A stretch of DNA of 64,000 nucleotides from Rhodobacter viridis (GCF_003217355.1 NZ_QJTK01000001.1:186001-250000), one strand, 5' to 3'; shown: positions 54,365 through 62,998, numbered from the stretch's first letter. The notes: generated by a model from the sequence alone, not told the origin. Numbers and translations are program-made.

Positions 54365-56754
54365 CAGTGGTTTGCCTCGCCCTCGTGCTCGACGGTGAAG
54401 AAGAAGCCGGGCGGCAGGTTGTCGAGCGGCATGTCGACCGGGATCACCCCGGGACCGGCGTTGAACACGGCCGAGCCGAAGACATGGAGAATACGCGAGA
54501 GCTTCTCGAACCGCTCCGAACACAGCTCGGCGTAGAAATTCGCGTAAGCCTCGGTCGCGCGCAGCTCCGCGATCTTTGCCCGATGCGCGGCGACGGAAAA
54601 CTCATGCGCGGCGCGGATTTCCGGATCGGCCAGAAGCCGGTCGAACTCGGCCCGGGCTTGCGGGATCATCCGCTGGATCGAGCGATCTTCCACCGCGTTG
54701 TGGTTCATCCGGAACCAGTAATTCAGCCCCTGATCGCGATCGACATGGTTCACCCGGCCGCGGTCGCGCTTGACCAGAAAGCTTTCGGCCGAGCGCACGG
54801 CGTAATGGTTGAGCTGCACCCAGTCATAGCCATAGGTCGTCGCGGTCGAGCGCCAGCCGTTGCGATACATCTCGCGCGGCATCGGCTTGCCCGATCCGTT
54901 CAGCCAGATCACCTGATCCCAGAGGTCGGGCAACAGCCCCTTCGGCCGGTGCACGCCCAGCTTCTTGTAGATGTCGATGTTGCGAAACAGCGTCTTGAAC
55001 CCCCAGGCCTGATGCGGCTTGCGCACGATCTCGGGGGCGCAGGTGGTGAATTGCTCGATCAGGAAGCGGTCTTCGTAGCCGTGCACGTCGCAATTGCCGA
55101 AAAGCCGCCAGGTGAGGGCGATCATGTTCGCCTCGCCCATCGCCTCATACAAAGCGCGCAACGTGCCGTCGCCGATCTTCACGTCGATGAATTCATCGAC
55201 ATCCATGCAGATCGCCCAGCCGCAATTCTGAATCAGCGGCTCTTTCTCGGCGCTTTCCAAGGCCGCGTGCTGGGGCGGCATGTCCATCGTCCGAAACGGG
55301 TTGTCGCGGTGCTGGCAGATCCCCTTCCTTTGCAGCAGGTCGAGCATCGTGTCGGTGCCGTCGGTGCAGTCATTGGTGTAGATCAGGAAATCATCAACGC
55401 CGATGGCGCGGTGATAGGCGATCCATTCGAGGATGAACGGACCCTCGTTCTTCATCGTGGTGACGATGCAGGTGCGTCCGGCCTCGGTGGCGCGTTGGGG
55501 CGCGGGGCGCGGTTTCGAGATCGGCGGGCGGATCGGTTTCGCGCCCCAGATCCCGGTTGCGGCCTGCAACAGTTCGGGGTCTTCGATCAACGAGGTTTTC
55601 GGCGCCAGTTCCGAGGCCGCCCGTCCCGGCACCCGCAGTCCCATCGCCCGCCAGAACGGAAAGAGGCTCGCCGGATCGGGCTTCGTATAGGCGATGCGCA
55701 GAAGCCGCCACGTCGCGTCAAGGCCGGTCTTGCCGGGCGCGACACCCCAGCGGGCAATGCCGCGCGTCGCATCGAATTGCCGGCACAGGTGATCGGAAAA
55801 CCGCGTTTCGGCCCCCGCGCGCACCCGCCACGGATAGATGCGCCGCCCGACGAGCGTGACCATGCCGGTGGGGGCAGCCAGACAGGCCTCGAAGGCCGAG
55901 GGGGCGCCTTCGGGGCGTGGTTGCAGGATGTCGGTCACGTCCAGCTGCAAGACGACGCGGGCGCGGGCGAGGAAGCGCCATTTCGCCAGTTCCAGAACGA
56001 TCCCCTGACCGAGCGGCGCCCGCCACGGGTCGTTCGGCGGCACCTCCATCCGGTCCTTGCCGGGCGCGTCGGGGGCGTGGAAGGGATGGTTCTCCGGCCC
56101 GTGGTCGGGTTTGCCCAGAGGCACGGGGGAGTGCAGCACGACGACGGTCATCGCCATCTCGCGCGCCTCAAGCGCGCGCGCCACTGCCGCTGCCAGATCG
56201 GCGCCATGCAGGGAAGCGCTGTCGGGCGGCGAGCGGTCAAGGATCAGCGCCGCCTCGGCCCCGTGCAGGTCGTGATGCCAGCTCAGCCAATCGGCGATGC
56301 AGAGCGCGCTTTCCTCAAGCCGTTGCGCGAAAAGACAGAACTTGCCCGCGAAGAGATCGGTCTCGGCCACGGCGGGGGCGATCTCGACCGGCAGCACCGG
56401 GCCTTGCGGCGCCTCGACGGCGGCGGGGGCGTCGCTCTCGCCCTCGACCTTCACCGGGCGCTGCGCCTCGGGGCATAAACCAAGCACCAGCGGGCCTTCC
56501 GGCGCGGCGCGACCATGCACCATCAGGCCGCCCGCCACTTCGCGCCGGTCGATCACCTCGATCCCTCCCGCGGGGGAAATGGCGGCAATCTGCCCGGCAA
56601 AGGCGGGATGGGCGAAAAAGAGCCGCAGCGTGCGCCCCGGACGGCCGTTGCGCAGCTCGGGCCAGATCACGGCGTCGAGCAGTCGCAACCCCTCGGGGCC
56701 GCCCTCGAAGGGGCTTGTCTGCATCTGCCGCGCGACGACCGTCGATCCCACCAT
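54364..56754 (-). CDS. Large glycosyltransferase with degenerate N-terminal GT-like half
   Basis: This is a 796-residue protein. Residues from about 435 on are a canonical GT2/GT92-like domain (IVTTMKNEGPFILEWIAYHR, NDCTDGTDTM, metal motif AICMDVDEFIDV, WRLFGNCDV, LGVHRPKG), closely similar to the next gene. Residues about 145-400 show a fainter copy of the same plan: IADWLSWHHDLHGAEAALIL and VVLQLDVTDILQP match WIAYHRAIG and MDVDEF positions, but NDC is lost. The first 140 residues are unassigned. The ATG with GGAG five bases upstream is preferred over a GTG two codons earlier. Confidence 0.84.
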   Translation of the reverse strand: MVGSTVVARQMQTSPFEGGPEGLRLLDAVIWPELRNGRPGRTLRLFFAHPAFAGQIAAISPAGGIEVIDRREVAGGLMVHGRAAPEGPLVLGLCPEAQRPVKVEGESDAPAAVEAPQGPVLPVEIAPAVAETDLFAGKFCLFAQRLEESALCIADWLSWHHDLHGAEAALILDRSPPDSASLHGADLAAAVARALEAREMAMTVVVLHSPVPLGKPDHGPENHPFHAPDAPGKDRMEVPPNDPWRAPLGQGIVLELAKWRFLARARVVLQLDVTDILQPRPEGAPSAFEACLAAPTGMVTLVGRRIYPWRVRAGAETRFSDHLCRQFDATRGIARWGVAPGKTGLDATWRLLRIAYTKPDPASLFPFWRAMGLRVPGRAASELAPKTSLIEDPELLQAATGIWGAKPIRPPISKPRPAPQRATEAGRTCIVTTMKNEGPFILEWIAYHRAIGVDDFLIYTNDCTDGTDTMLDLLQRKGICQHRDNPFRTMDMPPQHAALESAEKEPLIQNCGWAICMDVDEFIDVKIGDGTLRALYEAMGEANMIALTWRLFGNCDVHGYEDRFLIEQFTTCAPEIVRKPHQAWGFKTLFRNIDIYKKLGVHRPKGLLPDLWDQVIWLNGSGKPMPREMYRNGWRSTATTYGYDWVQLNHYAVRSAESFLVKRDRGRVNHVDRDQGLNYWFRMNHNAVEDRSIQRMIPQARAEFDRLLADPEIRAAHEFSVAAHRAKIAELRATEAYANFYAELCSERFEKLSRILHVFGSAVFNAGPGVIPVDMPLDNLPPGFFFTVEHEGEANH

Positions 56755-56778
56755 CTGCACTCCGGGTTTTTCCCTGTC

Positions 56779-56807
56779 TTATCAGGGCCGCGCCAGTTTT
56801 CAAACAA
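56779..56807 (-). promoter_or_regulatory. Promoter of the glycosyltransferase pair
   Basis: On the minus strand TTGTTT (56807-56802) and TGATAA (56784-56779) are 17 bases apart. They lie about 25 bases before the start codon of the 796-residue protein. Confidence 0.45.
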
Positions 56808-56971
56808 GGGCTGGGCGCGGCGGCAACTTTGCCCGGCGGTTCGGGCGATTGTTGTGCATGGGTCAACAGCGATCCAAAATTGTCGCGCATCTGGGGATGC
56901 CCGGAAATTGCCCGAAAATCGCTGCCGTTTCGGCCAATGCCCGTGGTTTCACCGGGCCAAGGGCGCTCTCC

Positions 56972-56999
56972 TTGCCAAGCCATGGGGAGCGGATAGAAT
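56972..56999 (+). promoter_or_regulatory. Promoter of the methyltransferase-GT61 pair
   Basis: TTGCCA (56972-56977) and TAGAAT (56994-56999) are 16 bases apart, about 30 bases upstream of the methyltransferase ATG. The two promoters of the cluster diverge from the same 275-base intergenic region. Confidence 0.5.
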
Positions 57000-57029
57000 G
57001 CGAAAGCAGAAAACAAGAGGGTGGGCAGC

Positions 57030-57800
57030 ATGGACGAGTCAGGCAAACCGGTGGGATTTCGCCGCAATCCGGGGCAGAAATACAGCCTGTTTCTGGACGA
57101 TCTGCACAGCCGCATGGTCTTTGACTGGTATATGGAGATCGGCTGCCGCGCCGGGCGCAGTTTCGCGCCGGTGACGGGCAAGACGATTGCGGTGGATCCC
57201 TTCTTCAAGGCCGAGGCGAACATCATCGGCGCCAAGCCGCAGCTGTTCATCTTCCAGCAGACGAGCGACGATTTCTTTGCCTCCGGCATGCTTGAACGCA
57301 TGGGGATCAAGCTGTCGCTGTCGTTCCTTGACGGGATGCATCTCTTTGAATTCCTGCTGCGCGACTTCATGAACACCGAGGCACTTTCGGACCCGAACGG
57401 GGTGATTGCGCTGCATGACTGTGTGCCCTTCAACGAAAAGATGCTGACGCGCGATCTGAAGAACCTGCCGAAGGGACCGTGGACGGGCGATGTCTGGAAG
57501 CTGATCCCGATCTTGCGCAAATATCGCCCGGATCTGGAGCTGACGGTGCTGAACTGCCGTCCGACCGGGCTGGTGTTCGTCTCGAACCTTGATCCGACGA
57601 ATACCGTGCTGCGCGACAATTACGAGGCGATTCTGGCCGAATGGACCTCGGTCGATCTGGTGCCCTATGGCGTCGGGCGGTTCTACGATGCCTTTGAAAG
57701 CGTCGATGCCGAGGCTTTTGCCGCTGCAGATTACCCGATCTTTTCGAAGATCCGGCAGGCGCCGACGACGATTCGCAAGCCGACCAAGGTCACGAAGTAA
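57030..57800 (+). CDS. Class I methyltransferase-like protein
   Basis: This is a 256-residue protein with a SAM-binding plan of the Methyltransf_24 type: MEIGCRAGRSF (motif I), TIAVDPFF (motif II), LSFLDGMHLFEFLLRDF and GVIALHDCVPFN. This version, with DGxHxYExxxRDF and HDCxP, is common in polysaccharide clusters. The start MDESGKPVGF has a GAGGGTGGG site; a GTG three codons upstream is possible. It is co-transcribed with the GT61-like gene 14 bases downstream. Confidence 0.82.
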   Translation: MDESGKPVGFRRNPGQKYSLFLDDLHSRMVFDWYMEIGCRAGRSFAPVTGKTIAVDPFFKAEANIIGAKPQLFIFQQTSDDFFASGMLERMGIKLSLSFLDGMHLFEFLLRDFMNTEALSDPNGVIALHDCVPFNEKMLTRDLKNLPKGPWTGDVWKLIPILRKYRPDLELTVLNCRPTGLVFVSNLDPTNTVLRDNYEAILAEWTSVDLVPYGVGRFYDAFESVDAEAFAAADYPIFSKIRQAPTTIRKPTKVTK

Positions 57801-57814
57801 CCGCGGGGGGTCAG

Positions 57815-59125
57815 ATGGTTGCCCACGAAGACGATCCTTGCAGCGCCCCGCAGCCGCTTGGTGGCTGGTCCACGAAGATCGTGACCGTGCCGCAGGCGCT
57901 GGTCGTGCCCGCGACCGTGTCCGACATGGTGCAGCCGATGGGCATCTTCGACGCCGACGGCGCCTATGTGCATGAGGGGGTGCTTTGGCGCGGCCGTCGC
58001 CTGATGGTCGAGCCGGAGCCGCGCCCCGAGCCCTTGGCCGCGTTGCCCGGGCGCTGGATCTGGGCCGGTGTCCTGCTCAATCACTTCGGCCATTTTCTCG
58101 TTGAAAGCACGCCGCGGCTCTGGGCGCTCGATGCGCTGAAGGGGGCGGTCGATGGTCTCGTCTTCACCGTCAAGCGCGAGACGCTCGAGGTCGCGGGCGA
58201 GCTGAAGCTGCAGCCGTTCCAGCGGCTTTTCTTCGATCTTCTGGGGATCGACGTGCCGATCCGCATTCTTGCACAGCCGACGCGGGTCGAATGTCTGGAA
58301 GTGCCCGGACAGGGCTTCGGCCTTGGCGCGATTGCAGCCGGGACCGAGCCGTTCCGCGCCTTCTTCCAGTCCCGCTTCGCGCGCGATATCGCGCCGCAAG
58401 GGGCGGAAAAGCTTTACATTTCCCGGTCCGCGCTGGGCGCCAGTCGGGGTGGCGTGCTGGGCGAGGACCGGATCGAGGCGGCGCTGGCTGCCGCTGGCTA
58501 CGAGATTTTCCACCCGCAGAAACACAGCCTTGAAGCGCAGATCGCCCATTACAAGGCGGCGCGGCAGGTGGTGGCGCTCGACGGCTCGGCGCTGCATATG
58601 GTGGCGATGGTGGGGCGCCGCGATCAGCAGGTGGCGATGATCCGCCGCCGGGTCAGTGACGTGTCCGACAGCATCGTCACCCATCTGACCGCCTTCACCG
58701 GGCAGGCGCCGCTGGTGATCGACGTGATCGAACAGGATTGGGTGCGCTCGGACCGCAAGCGCGCGGATCGGCATTCGGTCGGTCAGCTTGATCTGCCCGC
58801 GCTGGGGCGCGCGCTGGTCGCGGGCGGCTTCCTGCCCGAAGGCACCGAGATCCCGGCGATGTCCGAGGCCGACATTCAGGCGGGCGTGCATCTGTTCGAA
58901 GATGCGCTGAGCGGCAAGCTCACGTTCGAGCCGCTGGCGCGCGGCGCCCGGCGCGAGTTGCCCGAGGCCGACAACGGTGCGCGGCGGCGCAAGGACAAGC
59001 CCGGCACGAAGCCGGGCAAGGAAGGCAAGCTCAAGGGCGAGGAACGCCGGGCGGCGCGGATGGCGCGGCAGGCGGACAAGACCGAGCGACGCGAAAAACG
59101 CGCGGCGGCCCGGCCCGAGGGCTGA
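57815..59125 (+). CDS. Glycosyltransferase family 61-like protein with basic tail
   Basis: This is a 436-residue protein resembling the GT61/DUF563 group: NHFGHFLVESTPRLWAL and KLYISRSALGASRGGVLGED, then HSLEAQIAHYKAARQVVALDGSALHM are typical parts. GT61 enzymes transfer pentoses or GlcNAc to proteins or polysaccharides. The last about 55 residues are a lysine/arginine/alanine/glutamate-rich, low-complexity tail (RRRKDKPGTKPGKEGK, EERRAARMARQ). Similar tails end the GSCFA protein and the 343-residue protein nearby. Confidence 0.83.
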   Translation: MVAHEDDPCSAPQPLGGWSTKIVTVPQALVVPATVSDMVQPMGIFDADGAYVHEGVLWRGRRLMVEPEPRPEPLAALPGRWIWAGVLLNHFGHFLVESTPRLWALDALKGAVDGLVFTVKRETLEVAGELKLQPFQRLFFDLLGIDVPIRILAQPTRVECLEVPGQGFGLGAIAAGTEPFRAFFQSRFARDIAPQGAEKLYISRSALGASRGGVLGEDRIEAALAAAGYEIFHPQKHSLEAQIAHYKAARQVVALDGSALHMVAMVGRRDQQVAMIRRRVSDVSDSIVTHLTAFTGQAPLVIDVIEQDWVRSDRKRADRHSVGQLDLPALGRALVAGGFLPEGTEIPAMSEADIQAGVHLFEDALSGKLTFEPLARGARRELPEADNGARRRKDKPGTKPGKEGKLKGEERRAARMARQADKTERREKRAAARPEG

Positions 59126-59149
59126 GGCCGCCTGAGCCTGTTTCCGCCT

Positions 59150-60220
59150 TTATTTTCGGCGCTTTGCCCGGCGTTCTTCGCGCGCGGCCTTGCGTTCCTG
59201 ACGCTCGGCCCGGCGCGCGGCGCGGTCTTCGCTCGGGGTCTCCTCGACGGCCTCGATCGGCGCGGCCGCGTCCCCCAGATGCGCGCGGGTAAAGACCGCC
59301 ATCACCTGCGCCACCGACGCCTCGCGCACCGAGCGCAGGTTCGGCTCGAACCACGCCCCCCCGGCCTTCACCGAGGTGACCAGTTCATAGGAGGGGAAAT
59401 AATCCACCTCCGGGTGATCGGCCTGCATCTCGCCCGCGACGGCGCGCAGCACGGATTTCGAGAGCGTGGTGGCCGTCAGCACATGCGCCTCCGAAGCGGT
59501 CGCGGTCAGCGGCACCGGCGAGACGGTGAGCAGCACCCGCAGCGCCGGGTTCAGCGCCTTGAGCCGGGCGAGCGCGGCTTCCAGATCGGCCTTCACCTCG
59601 GCCGTGCGGAAATTCGCGAAAGCATGGATCTCGGGGTCGTAGCTGCCCGCGATCGTGCCGGGCGCGGTCGCATAGACCTGACCCGAGGGCTTGTGCAGCC
59701 AGGCCTCGGTCAGGCCCAGCGTGAAGATGAAGACATCGGCTTGGCCGAAGACCTCGCGCACCTTTTCAAGGTGCTTTGCCCGCTCCGCCTTGACCGCTTC
59801 GGCGCTGGCAAAGCCGCTCGGTTCGATATTGGGGCGCAGCGCGTCGTAGAAGCGGCCGTCCTTTTCCCAGATCGCATCGAAATCGCGGGGGCTGCCCCAG
59901 GCCTCCTCGATCAGCTGGCGCAGCTGGCGGGTGGTGTAGAGGTTGCCGTACCGCGCCGAATACATGTCATAGCCGTGGTTCGGCCCGTCTTCGGGGGCGA
60001 TGTGGCCCGGGCGCGGCTCGGCGTCAAGCACGTTGAAGCCGTTTCTGCGCAAGGCCCGGCCGACATGCTGGGCAAAGCAGGACCCCGCGGTGACGATGCG
60101 GTCGGTCTTTGTCAGCTCCCAGCGCGGGCGATAGAGGTCGGGCGGCGGATAGGCGGCCTCGGCCATGCCGGTGCGCCAGAAGGCGCGGGCGTCGATGCCT
60201 TGATAGGGCGAGCGGGTCAT
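59150..60220 (-). CDS. GSCFA domain protein
   Basis: This is a 356-residue protein of the GSCFA family, named after the motif seen here as TAGSCFAQHVGRALRR. The family belongs to the SGNH/GDSL hydrolase fold; the motif serine would be the nucleophile. Other family stretches are MYSARYGNLYTTRQL, FIFTLGLTEAW and LTVSPVPLTATA. A role in adding or removing acyl groups on a glycan is inference. The C-terminal about 30 residues are a basic, repetitive tail (RRAERQERKAAREERR). It overlaps the upstream SGNH-like gene by four bases. Confidence 0.88.
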   Translation of the reverse strand: MTRSPYQGIDARAFWRTGMAEAAYPPPDLYRPRWELTKTDRIVTAGSCFAQHVGRALRRNGFNVLDAEPRPGHIAPEDGPNHGYDMYSARYGNLYTTRQLRQLIEEAWGSPRDFDAIWEKDGRFYDALRPNIEPSGFASAEAVKAERAKHLEKVREVFGQADVFIFTLGLTEAWLHKPSGQVYATAPGTIAGSYDPEIHAFANFRTAEVKADLEAALARLKALNPALRVLLTVSPVPLTATASEAHVLTATTLSKSVLRAVAGEMQADHPEVDYFPSYELVTSVKAGGAWFEPNLRSVREASVAQVMAVFTRAHLGDAAAPIEAVEETPSEDRAARRAERQERKAAREERRAKRRK

Positions 60221-61029
60221 GCGGGCACTCCTTCAATATCGCAGGCCGCGGTCAGGGCGGGATGGATCGCCGCCCAGCAGGCCAGTCCGAAATCGGCATT
60301 CATATGCGAGGCGTCGGTGCCGCCGCCCTCGCCGGAAATCAGCCGCGAGGCCTCCTTGTTATAGGCGCCGCGGGTGGTCACGCCATCGGCGACGGTCTCG
60401 GGCGGTTGCGGCACGAAGATCGCATGGGGCGCAAGCGCCGCACCGACCGCGCGCAGGAACATCTCGCCGATCGCCGGACCGTCGCCCGCGCGGATCGCCT
60501 TGTCCCAGCCGTAATCCGAGACCCCCTCGGGCGCCTGTCGCGCCCAGTCGGCCCAATGCGGCTCGGCCAGCGCCAGAACCGGTTTGTCGGTGGCGCCGCG
60601 CAACCGCTCCGCATGCTCGAAAAGCTGCGTGCTGCGATAGCGTTCGGTCAGGAACGCCTCGGCGAAGGCCGGATGCACCAGTGTCTTGCCCGCCGTGCCC
60701 GAAAGCCCGACCCAGGCGTGGCTCTTGTAAAAGCGCAAGATGCGCTTCGAGGACATGTTGAGCCCGATCAGCAGGAAGGCGTCGAAGCGCGCCAGATCGA
60801 TCCGGTCATAGCCGCCCGACAACTGGCGGAAATGGCTGGTGATCTTTTGCCGCGTCGGCACGAGCGCGCCGTCTTGCAGCGCGACATGGCGCATCCCGTC
60901 CGAGGGCGCGCCGAAGAAGGTCGGCTCGATGGCGTCCCAGCCCGGAACCGCCTCGGCCATCAGCCGGTCCCAGCCCAGTTTGATCGCCCCGATATGGGAA
61001 TTGCCGATCACGCACAGCCGCAGGGTCAT
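60217..61029 (-). CDS. SGNH-hydrolase-like protein
   Basis: This is a 270-residue soluble protein. Near the N-terminus, LCVIGNSHIGAIK resembles the GDSL/GNSH serine block. Near the C-terminus, GGTDASHMNADFG offers a DxxH pair, the usual acid-base of SGNH enzymes. Both together suggest an esterase or acyltransferase active site, but intermediate blocks are not clear. The ATG overlaps the stop of the upstream gene by four bases and its stop overlaps the GSCFA gene, forming a three-gene operon. Confidence 0.72.
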   Translation of the reverse strand: MTLRLCVIGNSHIGAIKLGWDRLMAEAVPGWDAIEPTFFGAPSDGMRHVALQDGALVPTRQKITSHFRQLSGGYDRIDLARFDAFLLIGLNMSSKRILRFYKSHAWVGLSGTAGKTLVHPAFAEAFLTERYRSTQLFEHAERLRGATDKPVLALAEPHWADWARQAPEGVSDYGWDKAIRAGDGPAIGEMFLRAVGAALAPHAIFVPQPPETVADGVTTRGAYNKEASRLISGEGGGTDASHMNADFGLACWAAIHPALTAACDIEGVPA

Positions 61030-62057
61030 TTCGAAAACGCCTCCAGCAGCTCGTCTTCGCACATCACTTTCGCGGTTCTTCCCTTGTCCCTTGCTTCGGC
61101 TTTCGCCTTGCGTTTGGCGCGGCGCTCGGGGTCTTTCTGCCGGGCCTTGCGGTCTGTCTCGGGCGGGGGGGCGAGCGGTGCCGCCGTGCCCTCGACCAGA
61201 TCGAGCAGATCCGCCCCGCCACAGAGCCGCGTGATCAGCGTGGCAAGGCGGTCGAAATCACGGCCCTCGGCGGGCAGAGTGGCAAGCCGCGCCACCAGCG
61301 CATCCAGCACCGGGTCCTGTGCGACACGGTCTTCGGCGCGCGCCCAGGCGGCGGCCCGGGACGCGACAAGGGCATGGGCGGCCCGCGTCTCGCTCGAGGC
61401 CTCCGCCGGGGCGGGCAGCACGATCAGCCGCAGCGCCGCCTTCGGGGCCAGTGTCGTCAGCGCCGCTTGCAGCCGGGCAAAGCCCGCGTCAAGCGCGTCG
61501 GCTGTTCCCGGCGCCTCGGGCCAGCCGGGGGGGACGACGCCCGGCGCCGGGCGGGGCGCGAGGCGCCCGCTCTGCGGATCGCACAGAAGCACGGGGGCGG
61601 AAAGCGGCAGGATCAGCGTTTCAGTCTCGCCCAGAAGCTTCGCCAGCGCATCAAGATGCGCCGCGCGATAGGCGGTGGCGGCCGCCACATCGGGCAGGCC
61701 CGCCGGATCGACTTCGGGACGGGCGGCATCGATCTGCGTGCCATCGGGCTGCGGCCAGAGGAGCGGGGCAGGGCGAGCCGCGACCTCTTCAAGCAACTGC
61801 GCGATCAGCCGCACATCGCCCAGACGCCCGGCGCGGGCCGAAGCCAGCCCATAGTGAAACCGCGCCAGAAGCTCTGCCGAGGCCTGTTTCGGCCCGGGTT
61901 CGGCATCGGCGAGCGCGGCCCCGCCGCGTCGCAGCGCCTGCGCCAGCGGCAGGGCGGGATCGGCGCCCAGAAGGCTGAGCCGGATCGTGCCCGCCACCAC
62001 AGGCGCTGCCGGCGCGTCCACGGCGTCGGTGTCGGGCTCGTCATCTGCGTCGGTCAT
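61026..62057 (-). CDS. Unknown alanine-rich protein with basic tail
   Basis: This is a 343-residue alanine/leucine-rich protein without a recognised domain. One hydrophobic strand pattern (LILPLSAPVLLCDPQSGRLAP) and later (ALRLIVLPAP) hint at an alpha/beta fold. The C-terminus is a basic low-complexity tail (DRKARQKDPERRAKRKAKAEARD) ending in MCEDELLEAFSK. The start MTDADDEPD has an AGGA site. It is the first gene of the operon with the SGNH-like and GSCFA genes, and its promoter region faces the candidate small RNA. Confidence 0.7.
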   Translation of the reverse strand: MTDADDEPDTDAVDAPAAPVVAGTIRLSLLGADPALPLAQALRRGGAALADAEPGPKQASAELLARFHYGLASARAGRLGDVRLIAQLLEEVAARPAPLLWPQPDGTQIDAARPEVDPAGLPDVAAATAYRAAHLDALAKLLGETETLILPLSAPVLLCDPQSGRLAPRPAPGVVPPGWPEAPGTADALDAGFARLQAALTTLAPKAALRLIVLPAPAEASSETRAAHALVASRAAAWARAEDRVAQDPVLDALVARLATLPAEGRDFDRLATLITRLCGGADLLDLVEGTAAPLAPPPETDRKARQKDPERRAKRKAKAEARDKGRTAKVMCEDELLEAFSK

Positions 62058-62213
62058 CTGTCCTGCCTTCTTTTCGCTGCAGAGTATGCGTCGTGCCCGC
62101 AGTTTGAAAGCCAATCATGGACAATTCAGGGCAAAGCCGGGGTTCTTTGCGACGCTCTGCGGGGCGTCGCGATGCTGCGCTGCCAAAATGTCGCAGCGAT
62201 CGTTAACGGCGTA

Positions 62214-62262
62214 TTGACCTATGTCAAAGTAGTTTCGCCCCCGAAGCCGCTAGAAACGGCCC
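62214..62262 (+). promoter_or_regulatory. FNR/FixK-type site and promoter of a candidate small RNA
   Basis: A perfect palindrome TTGAC-CTAT-GTCAA at 62214-62227 matches the FNR/CRP-superfamily pattern TTGA-N6-TCAA. A -10-like TAGAAA lies at 62251-62256. Transcription from about 62262 would put the palindrome centre near -41.5, the exact class II activator position. The site is also about 155 bases upstream of the divergent 343-residue protein gene, which it could alternatively control. Confidence 0.6.
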
Positions 62263-62387
62263 ATCAGGTTCCCGATCTCCCTGAAACGGCGCAAGCCAGC
62301 GGAACCTGAACAAAGAACCCGGACGTTCTCCCTCGTCGGGTTCCAAATAACGCGCTGCGGGCCTCCCTCCCGCAGCGCTTTATTTTT
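62262..62387 (+). ncRNA. Candidate small RNA with three CUCCCU-bearing hairpins
   Basis: The predicted transcript is about 126 nt. Hairpin 1 pairs 62265-62272 with 62301-62308 (8 perfect pairs). Hairpin 2 pairs 62315-62320 and 62322-62325 with 62334-62337 and 62338-62343 (10 pairs, one bulge). Hairpin 3 is the terminator (62352-62361 with 62369-62378, 10 pairs, then TTTATTTTT). Each loop contains CUCCCU: GAUCUCCCUGAA, UUCUCCCU and CCUCCCU. This motif is complementary to Shine-Dalgarno sequences, as in the Cuckoo and AbcR-type small RNAs of alphaproteobacteria. No open frame runs through it. Confidence 0.6.
62352..62387 (+). terminator. Terminator of the candidate small RNA
   Basis: A perfect 10-base-pair stem GCGCTGCGGG with CCCGCAGCGC has loop CCTCCCT and is followed by TTTATTTTT. 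On the minus strand it is followed by GTTATTT, so it may also terminate the L,D-transpeptidase gene. Confidence 0.85.
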
Positions 62388-62410
62388 GGCCCATCGCTTT
62401 CGGGACGGGG

Positions 62411-62998
62411 TCAGAGCACCTTCACCTGCGTGCCGACAGGGCAAAGCGGATAGAGCACCTCGACCTGCGCGTTGAAGAGCCCGATGCAGCCCGACGAGCT
62501 TTTGCGGCCGATCTTGCGGGTGTCGTGGGTGCCGTGGATGATGTAGGCGGGCCAATCGAGATACATCGCCCGCGTGCCCAAGGGATTGTCCGGCCCCGGA
62601 CCCATCGGATGCAGGCTCGGATCGGCGGCCATCATCGAGGCAGTGGGCGTCCAGCTTGGATTTTCGCGCTTGCGCACGATCTCGGTATAGCCGGTGCGGG
62701 TCAGTTCCGGGCTTTTCGGCACCGAGGTCGGATAGACGCGGTAATCCGCCCCCTCGGCCGCCCAGTAATGCAGCGCCTTCGACACCGTGTCGGCGATCAG
62801 CGTCACCCGGTCGAGCCGGTCGAAATGCTCGCGCCAGTCGATCGTGCGGAAGGCCGAGACATTGGCGCGCGTCGGCGGGGCCACGATCGCGGGCTGGGCG
62901 GCCATCGGCACGTCCTGCGTGCCCGCCCGCAGAACCGACGGCGCGAACAGCGCGACGGCGCCGGAACCGATGAGCAGACGACGGGTGAGACGGGGCAT
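62411..62998 (-). CDS. L,D-transpeptidase (YkuD family)
   Basis: This is a 195-residue secreted enzyme that forms or modifies L,D cross-links in peptidoglycan or attaches proteins to it. An N-terminal twin-arginine-like or Sec signal (RRLLIGSGAVALFAPSVLRA) precedes the mature part. The YkuD active site is HGTHDTRKIGRKSSSGCIGL, with the catalytic cysteine in SGC and the histidine upstream. The ATG follows GGAGGCAAGG. An inverted repeat lies directly upstream of the ribosome site. Confidence 0.92.
   Translation of the reverse strand: MPRLTRRLLIGSGAVALFAPSVLRAGTQDVPMAAQPAIVAPPTRANVSAFRTIDWREHFDRLDRVTLIADTVSKALHYWAAEGADYRVYPTSVPKSPELTRTGYTEIVRKRENPSWTPTASMMAADPSLHPMGPGPDNPLGTRAMYLDWPAYIIHGTHDTRKIGRKSSSGCIGLFNAQVEVLYPLCPVGTQVKVL

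Noticed and set aside
62058-62114. TTG start extending the alanine-rich protein by 19 residues
   Set aside because: It has no ribosome site, and the added residues (MAFKLRARRIL) are unsupported; the ATG at 62057 has an AGGA site.
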